Shown: piece by piece, positions 1 through 8,328 of the stretch
Layout: the number at the start of each line of letters is the position of its first letter
Position numbering within the stretch: position 1 is the first letter of the stretch
Virus record (IMG/VR): IMGVR_UViG_3300014838_000403
Coordinates: 1-36,580 of that record
Reading direction: 5' to 3' (one strand)
DNA: 36,580 nucleotides
Source of the DNA: a virus
Program-made: the position numbers and the translations under genes
Notes under the pieces: model-generated
What the model was told of the DNA's origin: nothing
Database searches by the model: none
Seen by the model: the letters and a program-made list of their open reading frames with translations, nothing else

Positions 1-133
1 CCGTACTTGCTACGGAATGGAGCTGGACGAAAAATATCTTGATGTGATAAGAAAAAGATGGGCTAAATATGTTTACCCTGACAGATGGGAGAAAGAGTGG
101 GAGATATTGACTCCTGCTATAGAGAAGTTATAA
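1..133 (+). CDS. DNA methyltransferase, C-terminal end (partial)
   Basis: The window opens inside a reading frame (codons from base 2) that ends at the TAA at 131-133. The visible 43 residues start RTCYGMELDEKYLDVIRKRW. This matches the C-terminal strand-helix typical of N4-cytosine/N6-adenine DNA methylases of the DNA_methylase N4/N6 family, where a G-x-E-x-D segment after the SAM-binding FxGxG motif is followed by a helix rich in K/R and W. The SAM and catalytic motifs would lie upstream, outside the window. Phage methylases of this type modify their own DNA against restriction. A second, divergent copy of the same tail lies just after the next gene (616-741). Family recognition comes from this short tail only, so the specificity is unknown. 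Confidence 0.72.
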   Translation, partial: RTCYGMELDEKYLDVIRKRWAKYVYPDRWEKEWEILTPAIEKL

Positions 134-140
134 TGGTAGT

Positions 141-635
141 ATGCCAAGTAAACCAAGAGCAAGAGTTGCCAACTGCCCTGTCTGTAGTAAAGACTTTAGG
201 GCGGTTAAAGACCAGAATGGGCGGTTTGGCGGTAACATCAAACTACAGAAGTATTGCTCAAAAGATTGCTGGTCTATTCGCTCAACATCATTCATCAAAT
301 GTGATTATTGTGGTAAAGAAGTCAAGACTACCAGAAGCGAAAATAAACAATATTGTAATATGGAGTGCCGAGATAAAGGCTACAAGTATAAAACAGGCGA
401 GCAAGCTGGAGCTTGGAAAGGCGATAAAGCATCTTACTCGGCTATACATAAATGGGTTGCATCACATTATAAGAAGTCTGATGTTTGTGAACATTGCAAA
501 ACGCAAGGCTATACAGAGTGGGCTAACATATCACAGGATTACCACCGAGAACGAGATGACTGGCTTAATCTATGCAAATCTTGTCATTTTATATATGACG
601 GCGATCAGCACAAGAACTTTAGACGCTATAAGTAA
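141..635 (+). CDS. HNH endonuclease with three zinc-binding Cys pairs sets (homing-type)
   Basis: 164 residues. Zinc knuckles are visible as C12/C15 with C39/C43, C54/C57 with C72/C76, and C116/C119 with C145/C148. The last set forms the HNH-like core: an aromatic/acidic stretch (QDYHRERDDW, 132-141) followed by NLCKSCH (143-149). This is the layout of the small free-standing HNH endonucleases common in phages, which nick or cut DNA and often spread by homing. The frame was chosen because the longer overlapping frame (85-741) gives no coherent domain apart from its last 40 residues. It starts 7 nt after the methyltransferase stop, and its 3' end overlaps a second methyltransferase-like tail, which suggests insertion at the methyltransferase 3' end. 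The Shine-Dalgarno is weak. Confidence 0.82.
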   Translation: MPSKPRARVANCPVCSKDFRAVKDQNGRFGGNIKLQKYCSKDCWSIRSTSFIKCDYCGKEVKTTRSENKQYCNMECRDKGYKYKTGEQAGAWKGDKASYSAIHKWVASHYKKSDVCEHCKTQGYTEWANISQDYHRERDDWLNLCKSCHFIYDGDQHKNFRRYK

Positions 636-741
636 GTATACAGATGTTATACGAAAGAGATATGCTAAGTTTATAGGTGAGGATGATTGGCAGGCAGTTA
701 CGTCTGTTATCAGCGAGGCAACAGCGCAAAATGGCAAATGA
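616..741 (+). pseudogene. Second, displaced methyltransferase C-terminal tail
   Basis: In frame +1, from about 616 to the TGA at 739-741, the translation contains KYTDVIRKRYAKFIGEDDWQ. This parallels the KYLDVIRKRWAKYV of the methyltransferase tail at the window start. The LD..KY-DVIRKR-AK core is shared, while the DNA is clearly diverged. No methyltransferase catalytic part precedes it, because the HNH gene does. I read it as the original 3' end left behind (or carried in) when the HNH gene inserted, so it is probably not translated as a separate protein. It overlaps the start of the DUF5681 gene. The alternative is a chance resemblance, which I consider unlikely given the length of the match. 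Confidence 0.6.
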
Positions 742-1072
742 CAACAATATCAAACCGCACGAGTTTAAGCCTGGTAAGTCAGGCAATCCAAAGGGTAGAC
801 CAGAGGGAATCCCTAACGCCCGTACTCGTTACCGTCGCTTCTTAGATCTAACCGAGAAAATAAAGAACCCGGTATCTGGCATCGAGGAGATTATGACCGT
901 TATGGAAGCTCTTGATCTTATGCAGATAGCAAAGGCTCGCAAAGGCGAGTTGGCCTCATATAAGGAAATAGTAGATCGTATGGAAGGTAGGCCATCCGAG
1001 AACAAAGAGAATCCTGAAGCCTTAAATATTAAGTTTGAGGTTATCAATCGAGTTCCTGAACCTAAGGATTGA
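731..1072 (+). CDS. DUF5681-type phage protein
   Basis: 113 residues. The N-terminal part has FKPGKSGNPKGRP (residues 10-22), the signature of DUF5681 proteins, a family found in phages and prophages, often near packaging genes, without an established biochemical role. The rest is charged and helical. I chose the ATG at 731 because the signature begins 10 residues in, as usual for the family; an in-frame GTG at 677 would add 18 residues overlapping the methyltransferase remnant and has no clear Shine-Dalgarno. A GAGG at 715-718 lies 12 nt ahead of the ATG. The large terminase is about 15 kb away, so a small-terminase role is only a possibility. Confidence 0.75.
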   Translation: MANDNNIKPHEFKPGKSGNPKGRPEGIPNARTRYRRFLDLTEKIKNPVSGIEEIMTVMEALDLMQIAKARKGELASYKEIVDRMEGRPSENKENPEALNIKFEVINRVPEPKD

Positions 1073-1097
1073 CTATACCCCCTAGACGGTATATACT
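1069..1097 (+). promoter_or_regulatory. Promoter of the 1104 gene (leaderless start)
   Basis: TTGACT at 1069-1074, a 17-nt spacer, and TATACT at 1092-1097. The -10 ends 6 nt before the ATG at 1104, so the predicted transcription start is the A of the ATG itself. The -35 overlaps the stop codon of the DUF5681 gene. Confidence 0.7.
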
Positions 1098-1103
1098 CCC
1101 TAT

Positions 1104-1376
1104 ATGCCTAAAATGACTGTTTACATACGCAAAGATGATATTGATGAATGGCGCAAACTTAGTGCTAAGTCTACTTTTGTCCATAATGCTTTGAATATTG
1201 TGCGTGAGGGTGGCGAGGAAGCTCTTGGTCTAATTGTTGATGATCGGACTCAAGTTACTAACTTAGATAAACCATTAGTAAAAGTCAATCTCAAAGGCGA
1301 ACCCTTATGCAAAGTTCATGGCACACCTTTAGATACTCGTGGTCGTTGCCTACAAAAGGGCTGTAAATACGCCTAG
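1104..1376 (+). CDS. Small putative regulator: RHH-like N-terminus plus C-terminal zinc knuckle
   Basis: 90 residues. The start MPKMTVYIRKDDIDEWRKL resembles the strand-helix beginning of ribbon-helix-helix DNA-binding proteins, and is followed by a helix (STFVHNALNIVREG). The C-terminus has C-x2-H then C-x4-C (LCKVHGT and RCLQKGC), a likely zinc site. It is the first gene behind a sigma70-like promoter whose -10 ends 6 nt before the ATG, so it should be translated from a leaderless message; there is no Shine-Dalgarno. The hairpin leader of the next operon begins 6 nt after its stop. A role as transcription regulator of the neighbouring late genes is inference from fold resemblance and position only. 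Confidence 0.7.
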   Translation: MPKMTVYIRKDDIDEWRKLSAKSTFVHNALNIVREGGEEALGLIVDDRTQVTNLDKPLVKVNLKGEPLCKVHGTPLDTRGRCLQKGCKYA

Positions 1377-1381
1377 ATTAG

Positions 1382-1443
1382 TGCTATTATTGTCTTAGGC
1401 AATACGCCCGTAGAAATGCGGGTTTTTATTTTAAGGAGAACCT
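1382..1443 (+). promoter_or_regulatory. Late-type promoter with AGGCAAT hairpin leader (copy 1)
   Basis: Extended -10 TGC-TATTAT at 1382-1390, with no good -35. Seven nt downstream the predicted message starts AGGCAATA (1397). It then forms a 6-bp stem 1407-1412/1417-1422 with a GAAA loop, followed by TTTTTATTTT, AAGGAG (1433-1438) and the ATG at 1444. The hairpin plus T-run can also terminate transcription arriving from the 1104 gene. Confidence 0.72.
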
Positions 1444-1842
1444 ATGGCATCAGCAACACAACCTCAGTCACAGAAACTTGAAACTGGTAAATCTAATTTT
1501 GGCGGCGCACCAGTTGATGGCAACCGGAGTTTCCTAGTCGGAGTTGGATCATTCTTTCAGACGCAAGACGCTACACCGACAACAGCCCTTGTCTCGCCCC
1601 TTAGTGTTACCACCGGCACAGTTGTACCGCTTGTTATCCCATTAAACGCCGTAAGTATTACTATCGTTGCTCTGACTAATCCAGTGGCTATCTCGGAAGT
1701 GACCGGCACGTCCAGTTTGAGCCAATACTTTCAGTTGCCATCAGGCCAGTCCATTACTATCTCAGTTGCCAGGCAAGCCTATCTCTATCTATTGGGCGTA
1801 ACTGGTACTTCGGTAGTGTCATTCATATTTAATACGATCTAG
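1444..1842 (+). CDS. Small virion-associated protein, function unknown
   Basis: 132 residues, rich in Ser, Thr, Val and Gly, with alternating beta-strand pattern and few charges after residue 25. This is the composition expected of a phage structural or decoration protein. No catalytic motif, signal peptide or clear membrane segment is visible. It has a good Shine-Dalgarno (AAGGAG 5 nt ahead of the ATG) and is the first gene of the late block that continues into fibre and adaptor genes. The presence of its own hairpin leader, like the capsid gene, suggests abundant late expression. I do not recognise the family. Confidence 0.72.
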   Translation: MASATQPQSQKLETGKSNFGGAPVDGNRSFLVGVGSFFQTQDATPTTALVSPLSVTTGTVVPLVIPLNAVSITIVALTNPVAISEVTGTSSLSQYFQLPSGQSITISVARQAYLYLLGVTGTSVVSFIFNTI

Positions 1843-1851
1843 GAGGTTACT

Positions 1852-2055
1852 GTGACAAATCCCATCAAGTGGCCCACCCAATGGCGACCTCCATCTGGTC
1901 AAGGTTATGTTTTAGCTAGTGGTAGTTTGCCGCTAGAAACTAATCTATTTCTTCCGATTGTAGACAATACGAGTAATCATTATCCAATAATTAACACTCC
2001 AAGTTATGTTGTCCCCAAATATGCGACTAAATGGACAAGGCAGGCGGCATCATGA
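1852..2055 (+). CDS. Small hypothetical structural-region protein (GTG start)
   Basis: 67 residues starting at GTG 1852, chosen because a perfect AGGAGG lies 6 nt upstream. The protein is rich in Pro, Asn, Thr and aromatic residues (KWPTQWRPPSGQGYVLASGS) and has no recognised motif. Its stop TGA overlaps the ATG of the next gene as ATGA, so the two are probably translationally coupled. Short proteins of this kind often occur before fibre genes, but no function can be assigned. Confidence 0.65.
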   Translation: MTNPIKWPTQWRPPSGQGYVLASGSLPLETNLFLPIVDNTSNHYPIINTPSYVVPKYATKWTRQAAS

Positions 2056-3074
2056 CAGTTATTGCTAATACTATAGGTGGAGCTTCAACCTCAACAACTG
2101 CACCATTACCAGTAGCCACGACCATAGATCCGGTTAATGACTTACTGGCGATTTATACTAACTCGCTGACAGCTACTCAAGCTATTAGTCGGAATGTACT
2201 ATTGGGGTTAGCCTCACAACCTCTCGGCTTAACTGATACCCAAAGTCCGACCAACAAGACATTTAACAACACTAACAGTCTGACGGTTGTGGCAGCTAAT
2301 CTTACGATCCAAGACGGTACAGATAATACTAAGCAAGCTAAGTTTGTGGCCTCAGGTATTACTACGGGTACGACCAGAAGTTATACATTACCCAACGCTT
2401 CAGATACTCTAGTCGGTTTAGCCGTTGCTCAGAATTTGACCAATAAGACTTTAACATCACCCGTGACTATAACCATATCTAACACGGGTGGACTAACCAC
2501 CGACACACTGACTACTTCAGGCAATGCCTCGATAGGCGGTACGCTTGGTGTAACTGGAGTTGTCACTCTTACCTCTAACTTGACAGTAGGTGGTACTTTA
2601 GGAGTAACAGGTGCTATAACTGGGCCATATAATATGTCTGGGGCGAATAACCCTTATAAGTTTAGTGTTTATTGGGCTGCTGGGGCTGGGGGTTATTTTG
2701 CTAGTAATTCCGTTTTCTATATCTTGAAGTTTGATACCAAGCCGTATGATACGTCCAACAACTTCAACACTTCTACTTGGACGTGGACTGTGCCGATGAC
2801 TGGGATATATCATCTTTCTACCCAATGTTTAGTAAATAACGGTGGTACAGCGATGACAGCGGCGATTTCATTGTGCATCAATGGCTCACAATTCTTCACT
2901 AATTACATAGCAGGAACTAATAACCTCGGTAATATCTATCCCGCCATAAATAAAGATTTGCGGTTTACTGCTGGAGATACGGTCACTATATATGGTCAAG
3001 CTGGAAATAATGGTATCGGTTGTACGGGGGGAAACGGGACATTCTTTGATTGCTTCCTAGTGAGTGCAACATGA
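2052..3074 (+). CDS. Fibre protein with C-terminal C1q-like head
   Basis: 340 residues from the ATG at 2052, which overlaps the preceding stop as ATGA; an in-frame ATG at 2031 is possible but less well placed. Residues about 55-190 contain the fibre repeats NKTF / LTNKTLTSPV and two copies of a GGTLGVTG motif, typical of beta-rich trimeric shafts. The last ~135 residues (from about FSVYWAAGAG to FFDCFLVSA) have the strand order and FxxGDTV motif of a C1q/TNF-like jelly roll, which in phages caps fibres and binds receptors. It is expected in the tail or on the capsid surface. The exact location is not resolved. Confidence 0.75.
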   Translation: MTVIANTIGGASTSTTAPLPVATTIDPVNDLLAIYTNSLTATQAISRNVLLGLASQPLGLTDTQSPTNKTFNNTNSLTVVAANLTIQDGTDNTKQAKFVASGITTGTTRSYTLPNASDTLVGLAVAQNLTNKTLTSPVTITISNTGGLTTDTLTTSGNASIGGTLGVTGVVTLTSNLTVGGTLGVTGAITGPYNMSGANNPYKFSVYWAAGAGGYFASNSVFYILKFDTKPYDTSNNFNTSTWTWTVPMTGIYHLSTQCLVNNGGTAMTAAISLCINGSQFFTNYIAGTNNLGNIYPAINKDLRFTAGDTVTIYGQAGNNGIGCTGGNGTFFDCFLVSAT

Positions 3075-3116
3075 CCGACCCCATAACAATAACCCTCATG
3101 AAACGGAAGATATAAT

Positions 3117-4022
3117 ATGATTACATTTACACAACTTTATACCGAAGCAGCTGATGGTTGCGGAATCGCTCTAACTGATACCGTGAACGTCAATTATATT
3201 AAGCGCAACATCAATAACGCTATTAAACTGTTTAAGAATGATGCTAGACGGTATTTCACTGAGAAGTGGATTGTAGCCGATCTCCAAGCTAACCAGCAAT
3301 CATATACTTTGCCGGCCGACTCTATAAGGGGTAGTGCAGTCCGTATCAATAACGGCTCTCTGATATTCCCGATCACCTCATGTGAGTCTGAGCAAGCCTG
3401 GAATGCTCTAAATGTTATTCCTAACTTTGCCGTCTTTTATCCGCAAAAATACTTCTTTAGAGGGGCAACCGAGGTTCTGGTCTGGCCGACTCCGTCTACA
3501 TTACTAACAGGAGGATTGATTATCGGTTATGACGCACGATTAGCAGATATGTATCTAGACGACACTGTAGGCGTGACTATCACTGCCACCAATAACTCTC
3601 AGACGATTACTTGTACAACGGGGAGCTTTAACGCCAATATGGTCGGTATGAAGTTCAGTGTGACTGACGGCAGCGATGGCAACTGGTATAATGTTCTGTC
3701 TTATATGGATGGCAATACTTTAGTACTAGATAATTACTATCAGGGACCAACAGTAACAACAGCCTTGACTATCATCGGAAGCTGCCCAGATATACCAGAG
3801 GAGTTTCAGCAAGGTTTAGAGTTTTACGCCCTGCACATTTTCCACTTACTTAAACGGGGTAATGTTAATAAATCTAACGAATTCAAAGCCTTGTATGATG
3901 TCATGCATGACGGGTATGTCGGGGCTTACTCGTCTAAAGAGACTTCACAGGTGGTTAATTCAAATGAGGGCATAATTCCTTACAATCCGCTGTTTGTGCC
4001 CCCAATGAATTTAACGGGGTAA
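3117..4022 (+). CDS. Head-tail adaptor protein (SU10-adaptor-like)
   Basis: 301 residues. An N-terminal helical part (1-60), a beta-rich middle with YFFRGATEVLVWPTPS (about 113-128), and a C-terminal helical bundle (PDIPEEFQQGLEFYALHIFHLLKRGN) match the plan of the adaptor that docks under the portal in short-tailed phages such as SU10. An inserted beta segment (about 145-210) with a V-I-T-x-N-x-Q-T-I motif resembles an Ig-like decoration. It is followed 3 nt later by the large tail protein, as expected for an adaptor-nozzle pair. GGAAG lies ahead of the ATG. The TATAAT touching the ATG (3111-3116) is too close to be its promoter. Confidence 0.65.
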   Translation: MITFTQLYTEAADGCGIALTDTVNVNYIKRNINNAIKLFKNDARRYFTEKWIVADLQANQQSYTLPADSIRGSAVRINNGSLIFPITSCESEQAWNALNVIPNFAVFYPQKYFFRGATEVLVWPTPSTLLTGGLIIGYDARLADMYLDDTVGVTITATNNSQTITCTTGSFNANMVGMKFSVTDGSDGNWYNVLSYMDGNTLVLDNYYQGPTVTTALTIIGSCPDIPEEFQQGLEFYALHIFHLLKRGNVNKSNEFKALYDVMHDGYVGAYSSKETSQVVNSNEGIIPYNPLFVPPMNLTG

Positions 4023-4025
4023 ACT

Positions 4026-6128
4026 ATGCCTAAAAGCAGTGGAAATGATCCGCAACTACCAATTCTGACCAATCCTTATTACTATGGTGGCACTACTATT
4101 GATCCCAAGTTAGGGATTGCTAACTCCTTTTACCAATCACAAGCTATCGACTTTAGATCCGTACCGTCGCAAATGTCAGTTCTGCCGGGTGCGACTACGC
4201 TTACGTCTAATCTCTACGGTTTAATCACAGCTATGGATCAAGACTTAAACGGGGTCAGATATGGTGTGGACACAACTGGTTGGATTAACCAAATAAGTAC
4301 CACCGATGTAATTACGCCCCTATTTAAAATGAACTTAGCCGGTGCTAGTGGGCTACTCTATAACTCCATTACCGATCGGCTTTATATCCCTGACCAAAAT
4401 AGTGTCTCACTCTATGGTAAACTAACAAGTTCAATAGTTTCACCAGTTTGGCGGCCGAGCCAATTTCATCACTCAGCCTCACAAGCTCCCGGTTGTGTCA
4501 ATTTATTCAACCCAAACGATGGGCTATTTGATCTTGATGCTCGGAATAACTCACAAAGTATCACTACCGGTATAACCTCAAGTTCTCAAGTCACCACAGC
4601 TACTACAGCCACAGCTCCAGTACCCCAAACCATAGTTGAGAATACATCTGATTTATGCTTCTTCAACCCCGATATTGAGCCGTTTCATTCAATAGATCCT
4701 TATATAGTAACTCCCGGTACTGGCAACTGGACACTGACGTTACATGATGCCCTCAATGACGTTATAGCAACAGTCACGGTAACGAATGCGAGTCTAAAGG
4801 CCAACTCCTATAACCAGTTTAAGTTTGCCTCTCAAGTTCGGGCTTTAGTTAATGCTACTCAGACAGGCCAGAGTGCCAGTTATCACTTCCACTTAACCTC
4901 AACAGTAGCCGGTGGAACAGTCGGTTGCATCAATGCCGGCGATATGACCAGTGCCGATTTCTTATTGTTTGCTTATGCTTTAGTTGCCCCTAATAATGGG
5001 CTACACCCCACCACTATGTTCACTGGTAACGGTGTGCCGTTCCTGTGTATCGGTAATGCGAATTATCTTACAACTTATAACTTTGGCAATGACGCTCAAC
5101 CCTCTAATGCTCAGTACGTCAGACATCAACTTTATTTTCAACCCGGTGAGGAAGTTTGCGGAGTTACCACGAATAATCAAAGTCTAGTGGTTGCCACTGA
5201 GAAGCGGTCTACAAATGCCAACCGCAATCAACAATATGGCTGTTTATACTTCTGGGATGGTTCAAACAATGGCCCAACTTCCAGCATTAAGTTACCAATG
5301 GGTGCGCCTTATAGTATTCATACCGAGAACTCTGTTACTTATATGACAATTAACGGCTCTCTCTATGCTTGGAGTGGTGGCGCAACGGTAATTAAGGTCC
5401 GTAAGATAGCCTATGAGAGTACTGACTACAGTAATACTTCTACGACTACTTTCTGCTATCCCAACATGATGACCTCACGTTACGGCCTATTGATGATGGG
5501 CTATCCCTCAACTACTACGAATACCAATATCAATTACGGGGTATGGAGTTGGGGGACGGTTGAGTTGACCTATCCGAACTCTTATGGTTGGTCTTATGCG
5601 TTAGCCAATGGACTTACGAACTTTACTACGGCCAATCAACTACAACTCGGTTGTGTCTATAACTTTGTCGATACTATGTATATAGCGTGGTCGTACATAG
5701 ACGCTAATTCAGTTCAGCACTATGGGCTAGATCGAGTTAATAATTTCAGTGGGCCCGCCAATAACTTTGGTTACTCATCGCTTAACTGGGATGGTGGAAT
5801 TACTTACAAGCAAAAGCGTGGTGCTAGGGTTAAATTAACAACACTACCACTACCACAATATTGTACTTTGCAAGTCTGGTACGCACCTGACCGAGGGGCT
5901 AAGATACTGTCACCATCAATGAATCAAGGCGACAGAAGTATAGTCCTAGAAGCGACCTCAAGGTTCGATGAAGTCCAATGGGGTTATGTTGGGGCCTGTA
6001 ATGTTAATGGTGTAACTCCGACTCCCCCGGTTATAATAGATATTAGTTTCCAGGTCGATCCCCTAGAGGGCGAGGAGGATATGCGCCAAGACGAGCCTAA
6101 CTCTATAACAGGCACAACTAATCCATAG
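4026..6128 (+). CDS. Large beta-rich tail protein, possible nozzle/propeller
   Basis: 700 residues, almost entirely beta-strand prone, with repeated short units containing Y/W-G and N-x-T motifs and no catalytic signature. N-terminal SFYQSQAIDFRSVPSQMSVLPG is a segment that binding proteins of short-tailed phages often carry before a propeller. Its position directly after the adaptor and before fibre genes suggests a tail-nozzle or platform role, as for tail tubular protein B in podoviruses; this is inference from order and composition. GGGGT precedes the ATG. No frameshift or truncation is seen. Confidence 0.6.
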   Translation: MPKSSGNDPQLPILTNPYYYGGTTIDPKLGIANSFYQSQAIDFRSVPSQMSVLPGATTLTSNLYGLITAMDQDLNGVRYGVDTTGWINQISTTDVITPLFKMNLAGASGLLYNSITDRLYIPDQNSVSLYGKLTSSIVSPVWRPSQFHHSASQAPGCVNLFNPNDGLFDLDARNNSQSITTGITSSSQVTTATTATAPVPQTIVENTSDLCFFNPDIEPFHSIDPYIVTPGTGNWTLTLHDALNDVIATVTVTNASLKANSYNQFKFASQVRALVNATQTGQSASYHFHLTSTVAGGTVGCINAGDMTSADFLLFAYALVAPNNGLHPTTMFTGNGVPFLCIGNANYLTTYNFGNDAQPSNAQYVRHQLYFQPGEEVCGVTTNNQSLVVATEKRSTNANRNQQYGCLYFWDGSNNGPTSSIKLPMGAPYSIHTENSVTYMTINGSLYAWSGGATVIKVRKIAYESTDYSNTSTTTFCYPNMMTSRYGLLMMGYPSTTTNTNINYGVWSWGTVELTYPNSYGWSYALANGLTNFTTANQLQLGCVYNFVDTMYIAWSYIDANSVQHYGLDRVNNFSGPANNFGYSSLNWDGGITYKQKRGARVKLTTLPLPQYCTLQVWYAPDRGAKILSPSMNQGDRSIVLEATSRFDEVQWGYVGACNVNGVTPTPPVIIDISFQVDPLEGEEDMRQDEPNSITGTTNP

Positions 6129-6140
6129 GAGTTAAGTCTT

Positions 6141-6470
6141 ATGATGCCACTATCTCAAAATCCTAGCGATGCGTCGGTTAATGCCCCGTCGGCGGCTTTA
6201 GCCTATACTGCATTTAGCGGAGTATTCGGTAATTACAATCTGGTTGTAACTCCTGCTACGCCCGGTAAAGTTGATCTAGGTTTCCCATCAATTCCTTATC
6301 TATCGCTTGAAGCTCTGCTATATTCTCAAGCAGCCGCCAATCCAGCAGTCAACCCGACCAATATTACGAGTGGTAGTAATATCGGACAACAATCTACTAC
6401 TGGACAGTCTACAGTCACTGACTCAACAGGTACGGCTAGATTATTAACAGGATATATAAATACACAATGA
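6141..6470 (+). CDS. Small hypothetical tail-region protein
   Basis: 109 residues, Ala/Ser/Thr/Asn rich, low in charge. The N-terminal part has a possible helix (SAALAYTAFSGVF) and the C-terminal third is Ser/Thr/Gln-rich low complexity. There is a Shine-Dalgarno (AGGAGT) 9 nt ahead of tandem ATGs at 6141 and 6144, so either may be used. The stop overlaps the next ATG as ATGA. No family is recognised; the neighbourhood implies a virion component. Confidence 0.6.
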   Translation: MMPLSQNPSDASVNAPSAALAYTAFSGVFGNYNLVVTPATPGKVDLGFPSIPYLSLEALLYSQAAANPAVNPTNITSGSNIGQQSTTGQSTVTDSTGTARLLTGYINTQ

Positions 6471-6841
6471 ACCCCTCGTCACCATCGAACCCGACACCTG
6501 GCTTTTTCGGTCAAAGAGCCTCAGCTCCTAATGTCAATGTATATAATGCTACACCCAACCAAATGCTCTATGAACTTAATCTTAATACTGGTACGCAATC
6601 ATTTTTTGGGACCAATGGGACGATTAACTTCGGATTATTCAATAGTGCCATAACTGGAGCGCAAGGTATCGGGCAGCAGATCGTTGATAACAATGGTAAT
6701 GTCTTATTTGAAATGAACGGCCAGACATGGTACTGGTTCGACACTGAGGGGAACAATATAATGCAAGTAGGATTATTACCAGATGGAACTTATGGTTGGG
6801 CGGTTGCGACTCCCGGTAACAGCGTGGGTGACGCTTACTAG
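6467..6841 (+). CDS. Fibre-tip or minor tail protein
   Basis: 124 residues, with ATGA overlap to the previous gene. After a Pro/Ser-rich start, the sequence has FFGTNGTINFGLFNSAITGAQ and a C-terminal module with WYWFDTEGNNIMQVGLLPDGTYG. The pattern of D-x-x-G-N followed by G-x-x-P-D-G-x-Y-G-W is recurrent in phage fibre and tail tip proteins, where it forms small beta modules. It precedes the DUF1906 hydrolase gene by 2 nt. Function as receptor-binding or assembly part is inferred. Confidence 0.6.
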   Translation: MNPSSPSNPTPGFFGQRASAPNVNVYNATPNQMLYELNLNTGTQSFFGTNGTINFGLFNSAITGAQGIGQQIVDNNGNVLFEMNGQTWYWFDTEGNNIMQVGLLPDGTYGWAVATPGNSVGDAY

Positions 6842-6843
6842 CG

Positions 6844-8328
6844 ATGGCTACTGCTCTTTATTCGGGCTGTGATTTCTTCTCGTATTGGAGTACTGCACCC
6901 CAAGATGTAGCGGGAACTGTTTATGCCGGTACTGGCTCGAATGGTAGTTCTGGCCCACCAGCCGGTACGAAGATGACCTTTGTCGGTCAATATCTAGATG
7001 TTATTACGTCTGGTCAATTAGCCGCCCTCAATGCCTACGGTATATCCGTATTCTTCTTTTATGAGAACTCTGGGTCTGGTAGTATCCAGCCATCATTTAA
7101 CGTCAATTATCTAGCAGCTACAACTTACGCCCAGGGAGTGATAGATGCCAATGCTTGCCTAAGTGCCTTGAGTACTTTGGGTATAGGTCCCTGGCCAGTT
7201 TACTTTGCCGTTGACTATGATGCTACCACTCTGCCGCAACAGATAGCATTAGGTAACTATTTTGAGGGAGTATACGACACTATGGGGGCTGCTAATGCCT
7301 GTATATATGGTTCGGGATTTATAGTTACGGCAATCAATTTACAATTAAATGGTTCAGGCCGGTTGGCACTTCCGATGTGGTGTCAGAGCCGATCTAGCGG
7401 TTGGAGTGGGAATGGTAACTACAGTAATTCCACAGGTAGTACACAGACTTTGTGGCAGTGGCCGCCTGGTTATTCTCCTAGTGGTGGAGTAACCATAAAT
7501 GGGCATGGGGTAGACGGCGAGTTTGCCTATGCCACTAATTTTGGTCAATATCCCTATACGGCAGGAACTGGTGTTCTAACTTATGCCACAGTGACCAACC
7601 CGTCTATAACCTACACCCAACCTGAGCCACAAACAATTATCGTACCGAAATATAAATATGACCGAGCATTATTCTCTAAGGTTTACCCCACTTCGGTAAC
7701 GGCTTCCTCGTGGCCCCAAACGATAACTTATGGTTCTACTGGGATTAACCAATACGCTTATCCGTTCGGTAACTACACAGCCTCAGTTAATGGTGGTCCA
7801 TCACAAACCAATGACTTTGGGTTTATTTACGCTAACGATTATGGATCATTTGTTGGTCTATTGCCGACCGTAGTCGTTCAGCCCATAGTGGACAGCTCTG
7901 GTAATTTGACATTCAACGTAACTGTTAACGGTGTTAGTGGATCGGTTACGGTTGATCTGACTATCAATATAGCCTTATTAGCCACGCCTACGCCCAGTGC
8001 TTTACCAAGTACCTCAGTTAGCCAGACAACAGCTTATAGCAATATTATTCCAGGCGCACAACCGACTCCGTATGCTACCTATAGACGGATTTCTAAAGAT
8101 TCGTCTGTTGGAAGCGGTGGGCATACGGTAGCTCATGGTCAAGGCGTAGTGCCGAATGTTCTAATCTGGGGGCAAGATACTTCAGGAACAATCGAAATGC
8201 AACCAATCTGGTGGAGTTCGGCCGGAGCTTCAACTAGTTTTGGTATATCACTGGATAACACGAATATTTATTTTTATGTTGATGCAGCTAATAGTTATGC
8301 ATGGTACAGGACGTATTTGGATAATTAA
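6844..8328 (+). CDS. DUF1906 glycoside-hydrolase-like virion protein with fibre-type C-terminus
   Basis: 494 residues. Residues 1-230 match DUF1906 (Rv2525c-like, a TIM-barrel related to GH25): G-x-D-F-F at the start, VGQYL, GISVFFFYE, YFAVDYD (D at the usual catalytic-site strand), CIYGSG and LWQW. This domain is thought to act on cell-wall glycan and is frequent in actinobacteria and their phages. Residues 230-400 are a beta linker, and the last ~85 residues (VGSGGHTVAHGQG ... YFYVDAANSYAWYR) resemble fibre-tip beta-sandwiches. The combination suggests a virion-bound wall-degrading or glycan-binding spike. The start lies 2 nt after the previous stop without a good Shine-Dalgarno, so translational coupling is likely. 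Catalytic activity is not proven by sequence. Confidence 0.8.
   Translation: MATALYSGCDFFSYWSTAPQDVAGTVYAGTGSNGSSGPPAGTKMTFVGQYLDVITSGQLAALNAYGISVFFFYENSGSGSIQPSFNVNYLAATTYAQGVIDANACLSALSTLGIGPWPVYFAVDYDATTLPQQIALGNYFEGVYDTMGAANACIYGSGFIVTAINLQLNGSGRLALPMWCQSRSSGWSGNGNYSNSTGSTQTLWQWPPGYSPSGGVTINGHGVDGEFAYATNFGQYPYTAGTGVLTYATVTNPSITYTQPEPQTIIVPKYKYDRALFSKVYPTSVTASSWPQTITYGSTGINQYAYPFGNYTASVNGGPSQTNDFGFIYANDYGSFVGLLPTVVVQPIVDSSGNLTFNVTVNGVSGSVTVDLTINIALLATPTPSALPSTSVSQTTAYSNIIPGAQPTPYATYRRISKDSSVGSGGHTVAHGQGVVPNVLIWGQDTSGTIEMQPIWWSSAGASTSFGISLDNTNIYFYVDAANSYAWYRTYLDN

Noticed and set aside
85-600. Long + frame covering the HNH gene (85-741)
   Set aside because: The part before about 600 has no coherent domain and overlaps the HNH frame with its zinc sites; only its last ~40 residues are meaningful, kept as a displaced methyltransferase tail.
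3111-3116. TATAAT directly before the adaptor ATG
   Set aside because: It touches the ATG, so a transcript from it would start inside the gene; GGAAG is present and the gene belongs to the upstream operon.
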